A DNA stretch of 64,000 nucleotides, taken from NCBI RefSeq assembly GCF_051251695.1, contig NZ_JBPOEU010000005.1:1-64000 (forward strand), given 5' to 3'. This DNA is from Maritalea sp051251695 (GTDB lineage Bacteria; Pseudomonadota; Alphaproteobacteria; Rhizobiales; Devosiaceae). Below are positions 9,028-18,292 of the stretch, piece by piece. Numbering within the stretch: the stretch's first letter is position 1; the number at the start of each line of letters is the position of its first letter. Under the pieces are notes generated by a model, which was not told the DNA's origin, did no database searches, and saw only the letters and a program-made list of their open reading frames with translations. The translations under genes and the position numbers were made by a program.

Positions 9028-9828
9028 ATGACTGAAGTACACCAGCCAAAACATGTAAAAGCGTTGTTTATTTCCGACTTGCATTTGGGCATGAAGACGA
9101 TTCGTGTTGACCAGTTGCTGGATTTTTTGAAATGTCATGATGCCGAAACCATATATTTGGTGGGCGATATCATTGATGGATGGCGGTTGCAGAAAAACTG
9201 GCGCTGGCCAACAAGCTATAATATTTTGCTGCAAAAGCTTTTGCGTAAGGCCCGTAAGGGTGCGCGGATTGTCTATTTGCCTGGCAATCACGACGAGTTT
9301 TTGCGCAATTATGTTGGCACGCATTTCGGTGATATCGAAATTGTGGATCGAGTTATTCACCACGCAGCAGATGGCAAACGCTATTTGGTCATTCATGGTG
9401 ACCAATTTGATGTCGTTGTGCTTCATGCCAAGTGGTTGGCGCATTTAGGCGATTGGGCATATAACGCTGCGTTGCGGCTCAATATTGGCATTAACTTCAT
9501 ACGTCGTAAGCTTGGGTTTGGTTATTGGTCGCTGTCGGCTTGGGCCAAACACAAAGTTAAAAATGCGGTTAGTTTTATTGGTCGTTATGAAGAAGCTCTG
9601 GCCCTTGAAGCCAAAAGAACGGGCGTTGACGGCGTAATTTGCGGCCACATTCATCATGCTGACATGCACGACCATTACGGTACTCGATATATCAACACAG
9701 GCGATTGGGTCGAAAGTTGCACGGCGATTGTCGAACATCATGATGGCACGTTCGAATTGATTCGTTGGACTGACATGGCTGCGCCAAAATCAGGGACGCG
9801 AGCAGACCACTCGCACAAGGCCGCATGA
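9028..9828 (+). CDS. plcP: PlcP-like metallophosphoesterase (phospholipase C for lipid remodelling)
   Basis: 266 residues of the calcineurin-like metallophosphoesterase family (COG2908, the LpxH superfamily). Metal-binding motifs: SDLHLG, GDIIDGW, GNHDEF, HGDQFD and GHIHH. In Sinorhizobium and many marine bacteria PlcP of this family cleaves phosphatidylcholine or phosphatidylglycerol-type lipids to diacylglycerol under phosphate starvation, and its gene is paired with the glycosyltransferase Agt, which is what is seen here: the next gene overlaps by 4 bp (ATGA). This pairing is why PlcP is preferred over LpxH (UDP-diacylglucosamine pyrophosphatase), which is the other possible name. A candidate Pho box lies upstream. 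Confidence 0.7.
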   Translation: MTEVHQPKHVKALFISDLHLGMKTIRVDQLLDFLKCHDAETIYLVGDIIDGWRLQKNWRWPTSYNILLQKLLRKARKGARIVYLPGNHDEFLRNYVGTHFGDIEIVDRVIHHAADGKRYLVIHGDQFDVVVLHAKWLAHLGDWAYNAALRLNIGINFIRRKLGFGYWSLSAWAKHKVKNAVSFIGRYEEALALEAKRTGVDGVICGHIHHADMHDHYGTRYINTGDWVESCTAIVEHHDGTFELIRWTDMAAPKSGTRADHSHKAA

Positions 9829-10850
9829 AAAATATTCTCATCGTCACGGATGCATGGCATCCCCAAGTCAATGGTGTTGTGCGCTGTTTAGACAAGGTTG
9901 GCGATGAATTAGAGATGATGGGTCATCGCGTAACCTATCTTACACCCGAGCGTTTTTGGACAATGCCCATGCCGACCTACCCAGAGATCCGGCTTTCGCT
10001 TGCATCTCTTGGACAAGTTGAAGAGATCATCGACCAAGTCGAACCAGATTTTATCCACATAGCGACTGAAGGCCCGCTTGGTTTGTTGGCCCGACATGTT
10101 TTGATCAACAGAGACCTTCCTTTCACCACCAGCTTCCACACCCGATTTGCAGAGTATCTTGCTGCGCGACTGCCTGTGCCTTGCGAATGGAGCTACGCCT
10201 ATTTGCGGTGGTTTCATGAGCCTGCCGTTCGCACGATGGCGCCAACAAAGGGCGTCGTTGCGGATCTCACTTCAAGAGATTTCAAAGATGTCGTGCCTTG
10301 GACACGCGGCGTCGATGTAAATCGCTTTAAACCAGCAGAAAAGTCGTTGTTTAAACACTTGCCTGGCCCGCACTTATTGTGTGTTGGTCGTGTTGCCGTG
10401 GAGAAAAATGTTGAAGCGTTTCTACGCTTGGATGTGCCGGGCACAAAAATTGTCGTGGGGGATGGACCACAATTGGTGGAGCTACGATCACGTTATCCGC
10501 AGGCAGTTTTTACCGGGCAAAAGTCTGGAGCTGAATTGAGTGCGCATTATCAAAGTGCGGATGTCTTTGTTTTTCCATCGAAAACCGACACGTTCGGCAA
10601 TGTAATGATTGAGGCGATGGCATGTGGATCACCAGTTGCCGCCTACCCTGTTATCGGGCCGATTGACGTGCTGACTGATCCAGCTGCCGGGGTCATGCAC
10701 AAGGATTTGGCTCAAGCAACAACAGCAGCGTTGCACCTTGATCGAGCAAATGCACGTCATCATGCGATGCGGTTTACTTGGCGGCAGTGCGCGCAGATGT
10801 TCTTTGATTACCTTGCGCCAATGGTGCAAAAAGCAAGCAAGGCTGCTTAA
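9825..10850 (+). CDS. GT4-family glycosyltransferase, Agt-like
   Basis: 341 residues with a two-domain GT-B fold: N-terminal ILIVTDAWHPQVNGVVR, hinge, then nucleotide-sugar domain with VGRVAVEKNVEAFL, VGDGPQL and the EX7E-type segment FPSKTDTFGNVMIEAMACGSPV. The ATG overlaps the stop of the PlcP-like gene, so translation is probably coupled. In the known PlcP-Agt pairs this enzyme glycosylates the diacylglycerol released by PlcP, giving glucosyl- or glucuronosyl-diacylglycerol that replaces phospholipid. Product and sugar here are inferred from that context. Confidence 0.75.
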   Translation: MKNILIVTDAWHPQVNGVVRCLDKVGDELEMMGHRVTYLTPERFWTMPMPTYPEIRLSLASLGQVEEIIDQVEPDFIHIATEGPLGLLARHVLINRDLPFTTSFHTRFAEYLAARLPVPCEWSYAYLRWFHEPAVRTMAPTKGVVADLTSRDFKDVVPWTRGVDVNRFKPAEKSLFKHLPGPHLLCVGRVAVEKNVEAFLRLDVPGTKIVVGDGPQLVELRSRYPQAVFTGQKSGAELSAHYQSADVFVFPSKTDTFGNVMIEAMACGSPVAAYPVIGPIDVLTDPAAGVMHKDLAQATTAALHLDRANARHHAMRFTWRQCAQMFFDYLAPMVQKASKAA

Positions 10851-10939
10851 ATCTGCGCGCATATTGGTGAATTAGCTTGCGAGATTTGACAAATCAGGGC
10901 ATCGATTAACTGCAATTCGGTGCCTTTTAGGGTTTTCAC

Positions 10940-12154
10940 ATGTCTGCTGGTCTAACTTCTCGTTTCACTTCTTCGGAAGCGCGTGCCTCTTACTTTTATG
11001 GTTCAATGTATTTGGCGGTCGGCGCGGCTGTGCCATTTCTACCCCTTTGGCTAAGGCACAAAGGGTTTAGTGATGCTGATATTGGTATTCTGAACGCTGT
11101 TCCCATTTGGACGATGGTTCTCATCAATGTATTTGTTGGTCGGTTAGCCGATAAAGCTTCTGATTGGCGTCAGGTTATTCTGGCCTGCAGTATTGTTGCG
11201 GCGTTGGCACCGCTGCTTTTGTTCTTCTTGGATGATGTTTGGCTTATTGTCGTTGTTTGGACGTTATGCGTTTTGCCGGTGATGACGCTTTCGCCAATTC
11301 TAGACGCTGCAACGGTCCGTATGACAAGACGGCGTGGCAGTGATTTTGCGATGATTCGTGTATGGGGAACCGTAGGCTATGTTGCTGTAAATCTCATTGC
11401 GGGTTGGCTTTTAGGTTGGGCAGGGATTGCGTTGTTCCTGCCGTTATATGTCATTTTTTGCCTTGTGCGCGGGGGGATGGCTTTTCAGCTTCCCGCCTTT
11501 CGCGCGACAGCACCCGAAGATGCTAAACTAAAGGCAGAGGCTAAAGACGCTCCACCACCGCACAAATTGCAGGCGCAAGCCTTCAAAGATATGTTCCGCC
11601 CCTGGTTTATTCTCGCGATTTTGGGTTCTGCCCTAATCGTTGCGTCGCACGGACCGCTTTATACATTTGGGTCACTATTGTGGGATCAACAGGGTATAGG
11701 CAAAGAGGTGATTGGGCCACTATGGGCGATTGGCTCTGGTGCCGAGGTGTTGGTGTTTTTAGCATTCGCACGTATCGCTCGGCGATTTTCAGCTCGCCAT
11801 CTACTGTTGTTCGCAGCTTGCGTGACTTGCGCGCGCTGGGTCGGCATGAGCCTAGAAATACCAACATATGGCTACTTCTTGCTGCAAATGTTGCATGCGA
11901 TTTCGTTCGGCATTACCTATTTGGGCACATTGAATTTCGTAGCGAACTGGACCGCTGAAAGTTTTGCGGCTGAAGCACAAAGCACCGTGCAGGTCTTGTC
12001 TCAGGCCCTGTTGGCGACTTTGGTGTTTGGGTCTGGTTTTATATTTTCCCAGTTTGGCGCGTTGGCGTTTGGGATTTCTGCAATTGTTGCATTGGCAGGC
12101 GGTCTATGTGTGCTGGCGTCACTCATGCTGATTAATCCCAGATCAGAAGTTTAG
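10940..12154 (+). CDS. MFS transporter, HcaT-like (phenylpropionate permease family)
   Basis: 404 residues, about 12 membrane helices. N-terminal YFYGSMYLAVGAAVPFLPLWLRHKGFSDADIGIL and the GRLADKASDWR loop are typical of the MFS_1-like / HcaT group. The substrate cannot be told. It lies 89 bp after the Agt-like gene on the same strand and ends at a bidirectional terminator; it could be the last gene of the same transcript or independent. Confidence 0.75.
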   Translation: MSAGLTSRFTSSEARASYFYGSMYLAVGAAVPFLPLWLRHKGFSDADIGILNAVPIWTMVLINVFVGRLADKASDWRQVILACSIVAALAPLLLFFLDDVWLIVVVWTLCVLPVMTLSPILDAATVRMTRRRGSDFAMIRVWGTVGYVAVNLIAGWLLGWAGIALFLPLYVIFCLVRGGMAFQLPAFRATAPEDAKLKAEAKDAPPPHKLQAQAFKDMFRPWFILAILGSALIVASHGPLYTFGSLLWDQQGIGKEVIGPLWAIGSGAEVLVFLAFARIARRFSARHLLLFAACVTCARWVGMSLEIPTYGYFLLQMLHAISFGITYLGTLNFVANWTAESFAAEAQSTVQVLSQALLATLVFGSGFIFSQFGALAFGISAIVALAGGLCVLASLMLINPRSEV

Positions 12155-12169
12155 CTATCTGAACATATA

Positions 12170-12215
12170 AAAAAAATGGCCCACGTTTTTTAAAACGCGG
12201 GCCATAAATTTCTTT
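12170..12215. terminator. Bidirectional rho-independent terminator
   Basis: ATGGCCCACGTTTT (12176-12189) pairs with AAAACGCGGGCCAT (12192-12205) with one G-T pair. An A run precedes it and TTTCTTTTTT follows, so it can end both the MFS gene (+) and the GPR-like gene (-), which converge here. Confidence 0.9.
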
Positions 12216-12233
12216 TTTCAATTTGGTTTAAGC

Positions 12234-15200
12234 TTATCCCAAGCGACCGTTGGCATGGGCCAACATGGTGTAGACTTTGCCTCTGTCAGACGTCAGTTGC
12301 GCCTGTGTATCCACGACAGGATTTTGTCCGTTTGCAGCTTCACGCAGTAATTGTTCGAACTCTGACATGAACTCGCGAGCTGTGTTTGCAAAATCATCGT
12401 CGCGCTTTAACTTCTTGCGAATGTCGTCAAATGTGCCCTGACCAGCCAGTGTATATAGGCGGCGTGAGAATACATCTGTTTGGCCATTCTGATAACGCAT
12501 CCACGCATCTTCAAGTGCAGTTTGATCAACAGCTGCAATCATTTCGCTGGTCAAGCTGTTCAAGTTGCTTTCGCGAGGTTGAACGTTTGCTTGTTGCTGA
12601 TTGGCAGAGGCATTGCGCAATAGTGAACGCACCCAATTGTCGCTGTCTTCGCCTGTAGACGCTTTGGCCGCTGTCGCTGGTGGGGTGACAGGTGTACGTT
12701 GCTCAACATTTGAACGCAGAGTTTGTGCAGCAGGACGTGCCTGTTGTTTTTGCTGTTCCGCTTCAATTTGACGTTCCAGCAGGGCAGCAATTTGCTCTGA
12801 TGAAATATCGTCATCCCGTGACGGTGTTTGCGCACTCGGGCGGCGTGTTGGTTGTGGAGCCGGACGTGGCTGTTCCACTGGACGGCGTTCCTCTTGACGA
12901 GGTGCTTCCTGTCTTAACGGCGCTTGCTTTGGTGGTTCTCTGCGCGGTGCCGGTTCAGGCATTGGCTCCCGACGAGCAGGGGCCGATGTGAAACTGTGTG
13001 AGCTTGGTTGCGCATTGACGATGTTGTTCAATTCGCTCAACGCTTCGATTTGTTCAGCGACCACACGGCGCATGGCAGCCGCGCTTGCTTTGGTTTCCTC
13101 AGGCAGTTCCAACATGCCGCGTTGCAGTTCGCCACGGGTGGCTTGCAGTTCTTCGTTCATCTGGCCCGCAGTTGTACGCATAGCCTGAGCCGTTTCGTTG
13201 AACTGGGCTGTTGCATGACGAATTGCTTCTTGCATTTCGTCCACCAACGCTTTTTGCGTTTGTTGCACAGCGCTTTGTGCGCGTTGTGCTTCGATGCCTG
13301 CTGTTTCGGTCAATGTGCGCAAGTTGTTTGAAACAGAGCTTGATGCGCCGCGAACAGTTTCGTCCAAAGCTTCTTGTGTTGCTGCTATCCGTTGTTCGGC
13401 TTCGGAAACGGTTTCTGAAAGAGAACTTGCAAATACGCGAAGCCGGTTGTCGATCTCTTCAGCGCGGTTGGTAAAGCCGTGTGCCAATGCATCCAGCGCC
13501 GTACGGCCACCCTCGATCGTATCGATTGAAATCATGCTGGCGTTGGTTAGGTCACGCGCTGCATCGGTGAACCCATGCGCCTGGCCTTCAAGCGTGTGTT
13601 TAACTTCGCCAACTTCTGCCAACAAACCACTAATGGTTGCTTGCAGCGCAGATACATGATCGCCCATCAAACGACCAGCGTCGTCTGTGCCCAACACGGC
13701 CTGACGCACTGCATCTGAGTAACGTACAGTGTGCTGGCCGATGCTGGTTTCAAGTGTCGCTAAGTTGTTGCCTGATGTTTCAAGCACTTGCTGCAATAGC
13801 ATATTTGAATCATTGAGTTTGGTTAGAGCATGGGTCACGTCTTCTTCAATACGAGACGTTGAAGCAGCTATGACTTGTTCTGCACCCGTCGCAGAGTTTT
13901 CAAGCGCAGCGGTCAAGACATTCTGGTGGTTGGCAAGACGTTCATCCAACTCGTTGGTTTTCTGGTCGATGAGTTTAGACAATGTTTCAGACTGAAGCGC
14001 GACAACGCGGTTCATTGCTGACGACTTGTCGCTCAACTCTTGTGCTGTGGCTACGCCGCGTACTTCAACCAAGTCTTCAATTTTGGCGCTGACTTCGCCC
14101 AGTTGAGCCATCGCACCACGCACGAGAGTATCCATGCGGGTGGCGGTTGTTTCAACATCGGCTGAAATGTCAGCCGTCATGCCGACCAGTTTTTCTTGCA
14201 AGCTTGCAGAAATGCGGTTTGCGCCTTCATCAATGTTGGACATTGTTGCGCCAAGGGCTGTGGAAACAGAAGCGTTGATTTCATTCAAGCGCTCTGCCGT
14301 TGCATCAGCGCGCGCAGAAATTGCATCCGGTAGGGTGCTGAGTTTTTCGTCAATTGTGCGGCTAAGGTTTTCAGCAGTTGAAGCAAGTCTTGCTTCGCTC
14401 TGCGTAGAGCTTGCCTCAATATTTTGTGCCGCTTGGGTCGAAGAGGCGACAAGACGTTGCTCGCTATCCGAAATCCGGCCCTCAATTGATTTGTTCAGGC
14501 TATTCAATGTGGCTGCAAGTCGCTGCTCGCCATCAGAAACCCGCGTTTCAACATTGGAAGCCAAGCTCTCAACAGTTTCGCTCAAGCGCTTCTCGCTATT
14601 GGCGATCCGTTCCTCAGCTTGTCCTGTCAGGCCGTCAACCGCGCTTGTGAGGCTTTGTTCAGTGTTCGTGACGCTGTTCGTAAGCGATGATGTCAATCCA
14701 TCAACAGCAGTGGTTAGGCTTTGTTCGCTATTCGAAACGCTGTTCTCAATAGCCGACGTCAAGTGCTGGGTCGCGCGGCCAAGTGTTTCAGCGGACCTTG
14801 ATACGCGGCTAACAATGGTTTCATCTAGTTTGTTTGTTGCATCATCAAATGTTTGCGTGGACTCAATGACGGCCTTCTCAACCCGTCCGGCAAGTCTATC
14901 TGTGCTTTGTTCGATATTCGAAATTGCGCTTGTTACTTTGCCAGCAACCCCATGCTCAGCATCTGACAAGCGGGCAATAGCGCCGTCAATTTCGGTGCCC
15001 AAATGCTCGTTAACCTCAGAAACCTTAGCTTCGATCATCGAAGAAACCTGCTGGGTGCGTGTTTCCATCGTTTCGTTAACGTCGCGCAAGCTGTTGTCGA
15101 TATTGTCGCGGAACTTGTTGCCAGATTGGTCAAAGGCGTAGGTGAGTTCTTCAGTACGCTGATGCATTTCAGCGCTCAACTGCGCCGCGCTAGACTGCAG

Positions 15201-17435
15201 GCGATCGTTGATGGCGGTTGTCTGAGCGTTCAGCGTGTCTTCCAATGATTTTGCCGATTGGGTCATGCTTGTGCTGTTTTGATCAATTGTATCAATCAAC
15301 TTGCCGCCTTTTTCGCTCACAATTTCGTCCATGGATTTAAGACGACTGTCCAAAACCACAGCGACTTCGTCTACGCGGGCTGTAAGTTGAGCCGAAGTAG
15401 CATCTCCAGCATTTTGCAACGATGCGCGTGCCTCTTCCGTCCGGGCCGTAAGTTGTGCAGCAGTTTTTTCACCAGCAGTTTGCATTGAAGCGCGTGCTTC
15501 TTCGGTGCGAGCCGTAAGTTGAGCTGCAGTTGCTTCGCCGGCACTTTGTATGGATTGGCGAGCGTCATCAGCGCGGGCTGTAAGTTGCGCAGCGGTCGCA
15601 TCACCAGCATTTTGCAACAATATGCGGGCATCGTCTGCGCGTTCTTCTAGAACGCCACCAATTTGCAATAGGGCAGATTGAACACTGCTTTCCAGATTGT
15701 TGGATTGGATCGCCAGCGTTTCGTCAAAACGTGTACCAAATTCGGTCAGACTTGACTGTGCGCTTGCAGCGTTTTGAAGCACGCTTTGTGCCAGCCTGTC
15801 GCCAACACTTGACATTTGGTCTGAGATTTCTTCACCGCGTAGGCTCATCTCGACCAGCACCGCTTCGCCAGAGGCACGCAATACGCCGCTCAGTCTCGCG
15901 CTTTGCGCATCAACGGCTGCAGAAATAGCCGAAGCACCGCCTTCAAACGTACCTGTAAGGGCTGAAATGCGCTCGGCAACGTTTGAATTGAAACCTTCTG
16001 TCCCGCTATTCAGGGCCGACGTCAGCAAATCGGATTTTTCATCGAACAGGGCCGTAAATGCATTTGTGTTCTGGCCAAGCAGTTGAGAAATCTCATCAAC
16101 ACGGTTTGACACTAGTTCGCCAAAACCGTCGGTACGGCTGGATAGAACTTGATCCAATTGTGCAGTTCGTCCGGAAATTGTTTTGTCTAGCGTTTGGTTT
16201 CGCTCATCAAACGAGCTTTCCAACAAGGAAGTCCGTTCAGAAAGAATACCGTCAAATGCGTTTGATTTGTCTTCAATCGCTGCGGATAATTGACCCGTAC
16301 GGTTCGTCAATATGTTGTCGAACTCGTTTGATTTTTCAGCAATTGATGCAGCAAGGTTTGCAGTGCGTTCATCAACAATGATGTTCAGTTTTTCCGCGCT
16401 GTCATCCAATGAGGCAACCAAATCGGCTTGTCGATTTTGAATTGTTTCATCGAAATTCTTGGCGCGGTCGGCAATAGCATTATCAATGATAAGTCCGGCT
16501 GACTGCACAGCTTGTGTCGCGTCTTTTGACTGGGTGTCGATTGTTGACGTGATATTGCCGCCAACAGTTTTCATTTGATCAACAAATGAGGTGCCAACAC
16601 TATCTAGCTTTGTGGCAAAATCCGAATGAACGTCAGAAATGGCTTCGCGGACGCGCTCTGAATTCGTCACAACGGCATTGCGCTGAGACGCGAGCTCTTC
16701 GATCAGCGCGCGCATCCGCAATTCATTGTCCGCATAGGTGCGTTCCAAAGAATTCACTTCATTGTGGACCATAACTTCGAGTTCGCTGGCGCGGGAGAGG
16801 GCGCGTTCAAGTCCGTCACCAATAGCGTTAACTTCGCGGCGCACTGCTTGGCCAACAGTTTTGATTTGTTGGGATGCTGCGGCTTCTGGTTCCGTCAAAC
16901 GCATAGCGGCTTGGGTCATAGAAGAAGCGGCAAGGCGCAGATCGTGAGCGCGACGGGTCATGACAGCCAGCGCATAAAACGCCAAGATGGGAATAACCAG
17001 CAACGCTGCATAGGCGGCAAACTCTGGTGTACGCAATGTTTCGCTGAATAAAGCTGGGTCACTAAGGCTTGGACCAAAGCGGAAAAAGCCCAACGTTCCA
17101 ATAATTGCGGCCCATACAATCGAAGCCACAGAGGCAACCCAGTAGGGCGCAGAAGTTGGCTTGGCTTGTAGTGAATAAAGAATGCCCGCTGCGCTGGAAC
17201 GGTCGTCGTTCGCAATACCAGCTGCGCGTGCAGCGATGCGCTCGGCGGACCGCGTACGGCTAGCGGGTGCAGCTTTTGATTTCGGGTTGGCCGCGTTTAT
17301 TTCGGGTGCGGCGTCCTTATTGGATGTAGCCTTTTTGGCTGTGTTCGTGGCAGCTGGTTGTCCCAGCGCGTTTTCGACCGCTGAAAATGCAAGCGATGCC
17401 GGGTCCTTAGGTGTTGAACCGTTATTTTTAGCCAT
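12234..17435 (-). CDS. Giant membrane-anchored coiled-coil protein, growth pole ring (GPR)-like
   Basis: 1733 residues from the ATG at 17435; longer in-frame starts exist but give an N-terminus without family character. Residues 1-95 are Ala/Lys-rich; two membrane helices lie at about 98-120 and 140-160; then about 1250 residues of apolipoprotein-like helix with many degenerate repeats (units such as ARASMQTAGEKTAAQLTART, and ERTxxL / NSEQSL blocks); a Pro/Arg/Gln-rich linker near 1430-1530; and a conserved-looking C-terminal helical domain (LEDAWMRYQNGQTDVFSRRL onward). The layout is that of the large kinesin-like/apolipoprotein-like proteins of Rhizobiales, among them GPR of Agrobacterium, which forms a ring at the growing pole. 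A role in polar growth is inferred from layout only. Divergent from an HPt gene. Confidence 0.7.
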   Translation of the reverse strand: MAKNNGSTPKDPASLAFSAVENALGQPAATNTAKKATSNKDAAPEINAANPKSKAAPASRTRSAERIAARAAGIANDDRSSAAGILYSLQAKPTSAPYWVASVASIVWAAIIGTLGFFRFGPSLSDPALFSETLRTPEFAAYAALLVIPILAFYALAVMTRRAHDLRLAASSMTQAAMRLTEPEAAASQQIKTVGQAVRREVNAIGDGLERALSRASELEVMVHNEVNSLERTYADNELRMRALIEELASQRNAVVTNSERVREAISDVHSDFATKLDSVGTSFVDQMKTVGGNITSTIDTQSKDATQAVQSAGLIIDNAIADRAKNFDETIQNRQADLVASLDDSAEKLNIIVDERTANLAASIAEKSNEFDNILTNRTGQLSAAIEDKSNAFDGILSERTSLLESSFDERNQTLDKTISGRTAQLDQVLSSRTDGFGELVSNRVDEISQLLGQNTNAFTALFDEKSDLLTSALNSGTEGFNSNVAERISALTGTFEGGASAISAAVDAQSARLSGVLRASGEAVLVEMSLRGEEISDQMSSVGDRLAQSVLQNAASAQSSLTEFGTRFDETLAIQSNNLESSVQSALLQIGGVLEERADDARILLQNAGDATAAQLTARADDARQSIQSAGEATAAQLTARTEEARASMQTAGEKTAAQLTARTEEARASLQNAGDATSAQLTARVDEVAVVLDSRLKSMDEIVSEKGGKLIDTIDQNSTSMTQSAKSLEDTLNAQTTAINDRLQSSAAQLSAEMHQRTEELTYAFDQSGNKFRDNIDNSLRDVNETMETRTQQVSSMIEAKVSEVNEHLGTEIDGAIARLSDAEHGVAGKVTSAISNIEQSTDRLAGRVEKAVIESTQTFDDATNKLDETIVSRVSRSAETLGRATQHLTSAIENSVSNSEQSLTTAVDGLTSSLTNSVTNTEQSLTSAVDGLTGQAEERIANSEKRLSETVESLASNVETRVSDGEQRLAATLNSLNKSIEGRISDSEQRLVASSTQAAQNIEASSTQSEARLASTAENLSRTIDEKLSTLPDAISARADATAERLNEINASVSTALGATMSNIDEGANRISASLQEKLVGMTADISADVETTATRMDTLVRGAMAQLGEVSAKIEDLVEVRGVATAQELSDKSSAMNRVVALQSETLSKLIDQKTNELDERLANHQNVLTAALENSATGAEQVIAASTSRIEEDVTHALTKLNDSNMLLQQVLETSGNNLATLETSIGQHTVRYSDAVRQAVLGTDDAGRLMGDHVSALQATISGLLAEVGEVKHTLEGQAHGFTDAARDLTNASMISIDTIEGGRTALDALAHGFTNRAEEIDNRLRVFASSLSETVSEAEQRIAATQEALDETVRGASSSVSNNLRTLTETAGIEAQRAQSAVQQTQKALVDEMQEAIRHATAQFNETAQAMRTTAGQMNEELQATRGELQRGMLELPEETKASAAAMRRVVAEQIEALSELNNIVNAQPSSHSFTSAPARREPMPEPAPRREPPKQAPLRQEAPRQEERRPVEQPRPAPQPTRRPSAQTPSRDDDISSEQIAALLERQIEAEQQKQQARPAAQTLRSNVEQRTPVTPPATAAKASTGEDSDNWVRSLLRNASANQQQANVQPRESNLNSLTSEMIAAVDQTALEDAWMRYQNGQTDVFSRRLYTLAGQGTFDDIRKKLKRDDDFANTAREFMSEFEQLLREAANGQNPVVDTQAQLTSDRGKVYTMLAHANGRLG
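15373..15638 (-). repeat. 66-bp tandem repeats inside the GPR-like gene, about 4 copies
   Basis: Four consecutive 22-residue units of the type ARASxQxAGExTAAQLTART-EE. The DNA copies differ by scattered substitutions, mostly keeping Ala, Gln, Leu and Thr positions. Other, more diverged repeats lie on both sides in the same gene. These are protein-level repeats, not a CRISPR or a mobile element. Confidence 0.85.
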
Positions 17436-17785
17436 ACTCAGTACTACCTTTGCGTCCGCACACGTCCCAACATTGCGGCGTAGGTGAGCTCTGGCAAGCC
17501 GCATCGCAAAATTTGGATGCGCCCCGGAGCGTCCCCCGGAAATTCGTAACGCATTAAAAAATAATGCACTTTTAGCCAATTCTCCAACGCCGCCGAACGT
17601 TGGTATCACGCTTTTATACACCTTTTCGACGACGAATTTACATTTTTATTAAAAAATGATTAACGCGTCATGGTTGTTGACCTTGTTTGCACTCAATTGT
17701 GCCTGAATTTGGGCGCTTAATCGAGCATTCACTCCTTTATGATAAAGTTGTGAATAGTTGAGTTGAGTAAAAGTTAGGATGCAGT
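17436..17785. other. 350-bp divergent intergenic region, GPR-like gene / HPt gene
   Basis: No gene is supported here. It holds the two divergent promoters. A short inverted repeat CCAACG (17584-17589) / CGTTGG (17598-17603) and AT-rich DNA near 17630-17665 are visible. No clear -35/-10 pair can be picked with confidence. Confidence 0.6.
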
Positions 17786-18172
17786 ATGGCAAGCGCAACG
17801 GCGTTCGCACCTCATGCACAAAACAATATTAATGAGTATGGTCAGGAACGATTGATTGATCTGGTCTATTTGGCCCGTCAGACCATGGGCAGTAAGTCGC
17901 TAGAGATTGAAATTCTTCGGCTTTTTAAAACCCAACTTGAAATTCACTTAGATTCCTTCGCTGAGTCGGAAGATGACGGACAGCTCCGTATGCGGTTGCA
18001 CACAATTAAGGGTGCTTCTGGCGGGGTAGGTGCATTTGAAATTGGTCAGTTGGCGGCGACAGCCGAGGCTTACCTTATTAAGGGTGAAGAAATACCCGAC
18101 GGCCAAATTGATGGATTGCGACAGGGTATTCAATCGACTGTAATTTACATCAATCAACTGTTGGCGGACTAA
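17786..18172 (+). CDS. HPt-domain phosphotransfer protein
   Basis: 128 residues. The central four-helix segment has the HPt signature LHTIKGASGGVGA with His72 as the expected phosphorylated residue and the conserved KG after it. The N-terminal 20 residues are not part of the domain. There is no receiver or kinase domain and no kinase gene next to it, so its partners must be coded elsewhere. Alphaproteobacterial HPt proteins include ChpT-like relays and single-domain HPts; ChpT is longer, so this is a single-domain type. Start chosen at the ATG preceded by TTAGGATG. Confidence 0.8.
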   Translation: MASATAFAPHAQNNINEYGQERLIDLVYLARQTMGSKSLEIEILRLFKTQLEIHLDSFAESEDDGQLRMRLHTIKGASGGVGAFEIGQLAATAEAYLIKGEEIPDGQIDGLRQGIQSTVIYINQLLAD

Positions 18173-18292
18173 CACCAAGTCTTTGCAAATGTGTTGTGTG
18201 CTGTGGCAAAACCAGTTTAATGGTTGATTGCTTGATCAAATTGGTCAACGGCGATATAGAACGCGCCAAGAGCAATTTAAGGAACACCCATC

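Noticed and set aside
9028..9828. LpxH as the name for the metallophosphoesterase
   Set aside because: The overlap with an Agt-like glycosyltransferase and sequence style favour PlcP; LpxH remains possible and is stated in the entry.
14134..15141. Open frame of 335 codons on the plus strand inside the GPR-like gene
   Set aside because: It is an antisense shadow of the repeat-rich coiled coil (Ala/Ser/Val-rich, low complexity, no ribosome site).
15373..15638. CRISPR-like periodic repeats
   Set aside because: Period 66 bp without unique spacers, fully coding, and diverging gradually: protein repeats.
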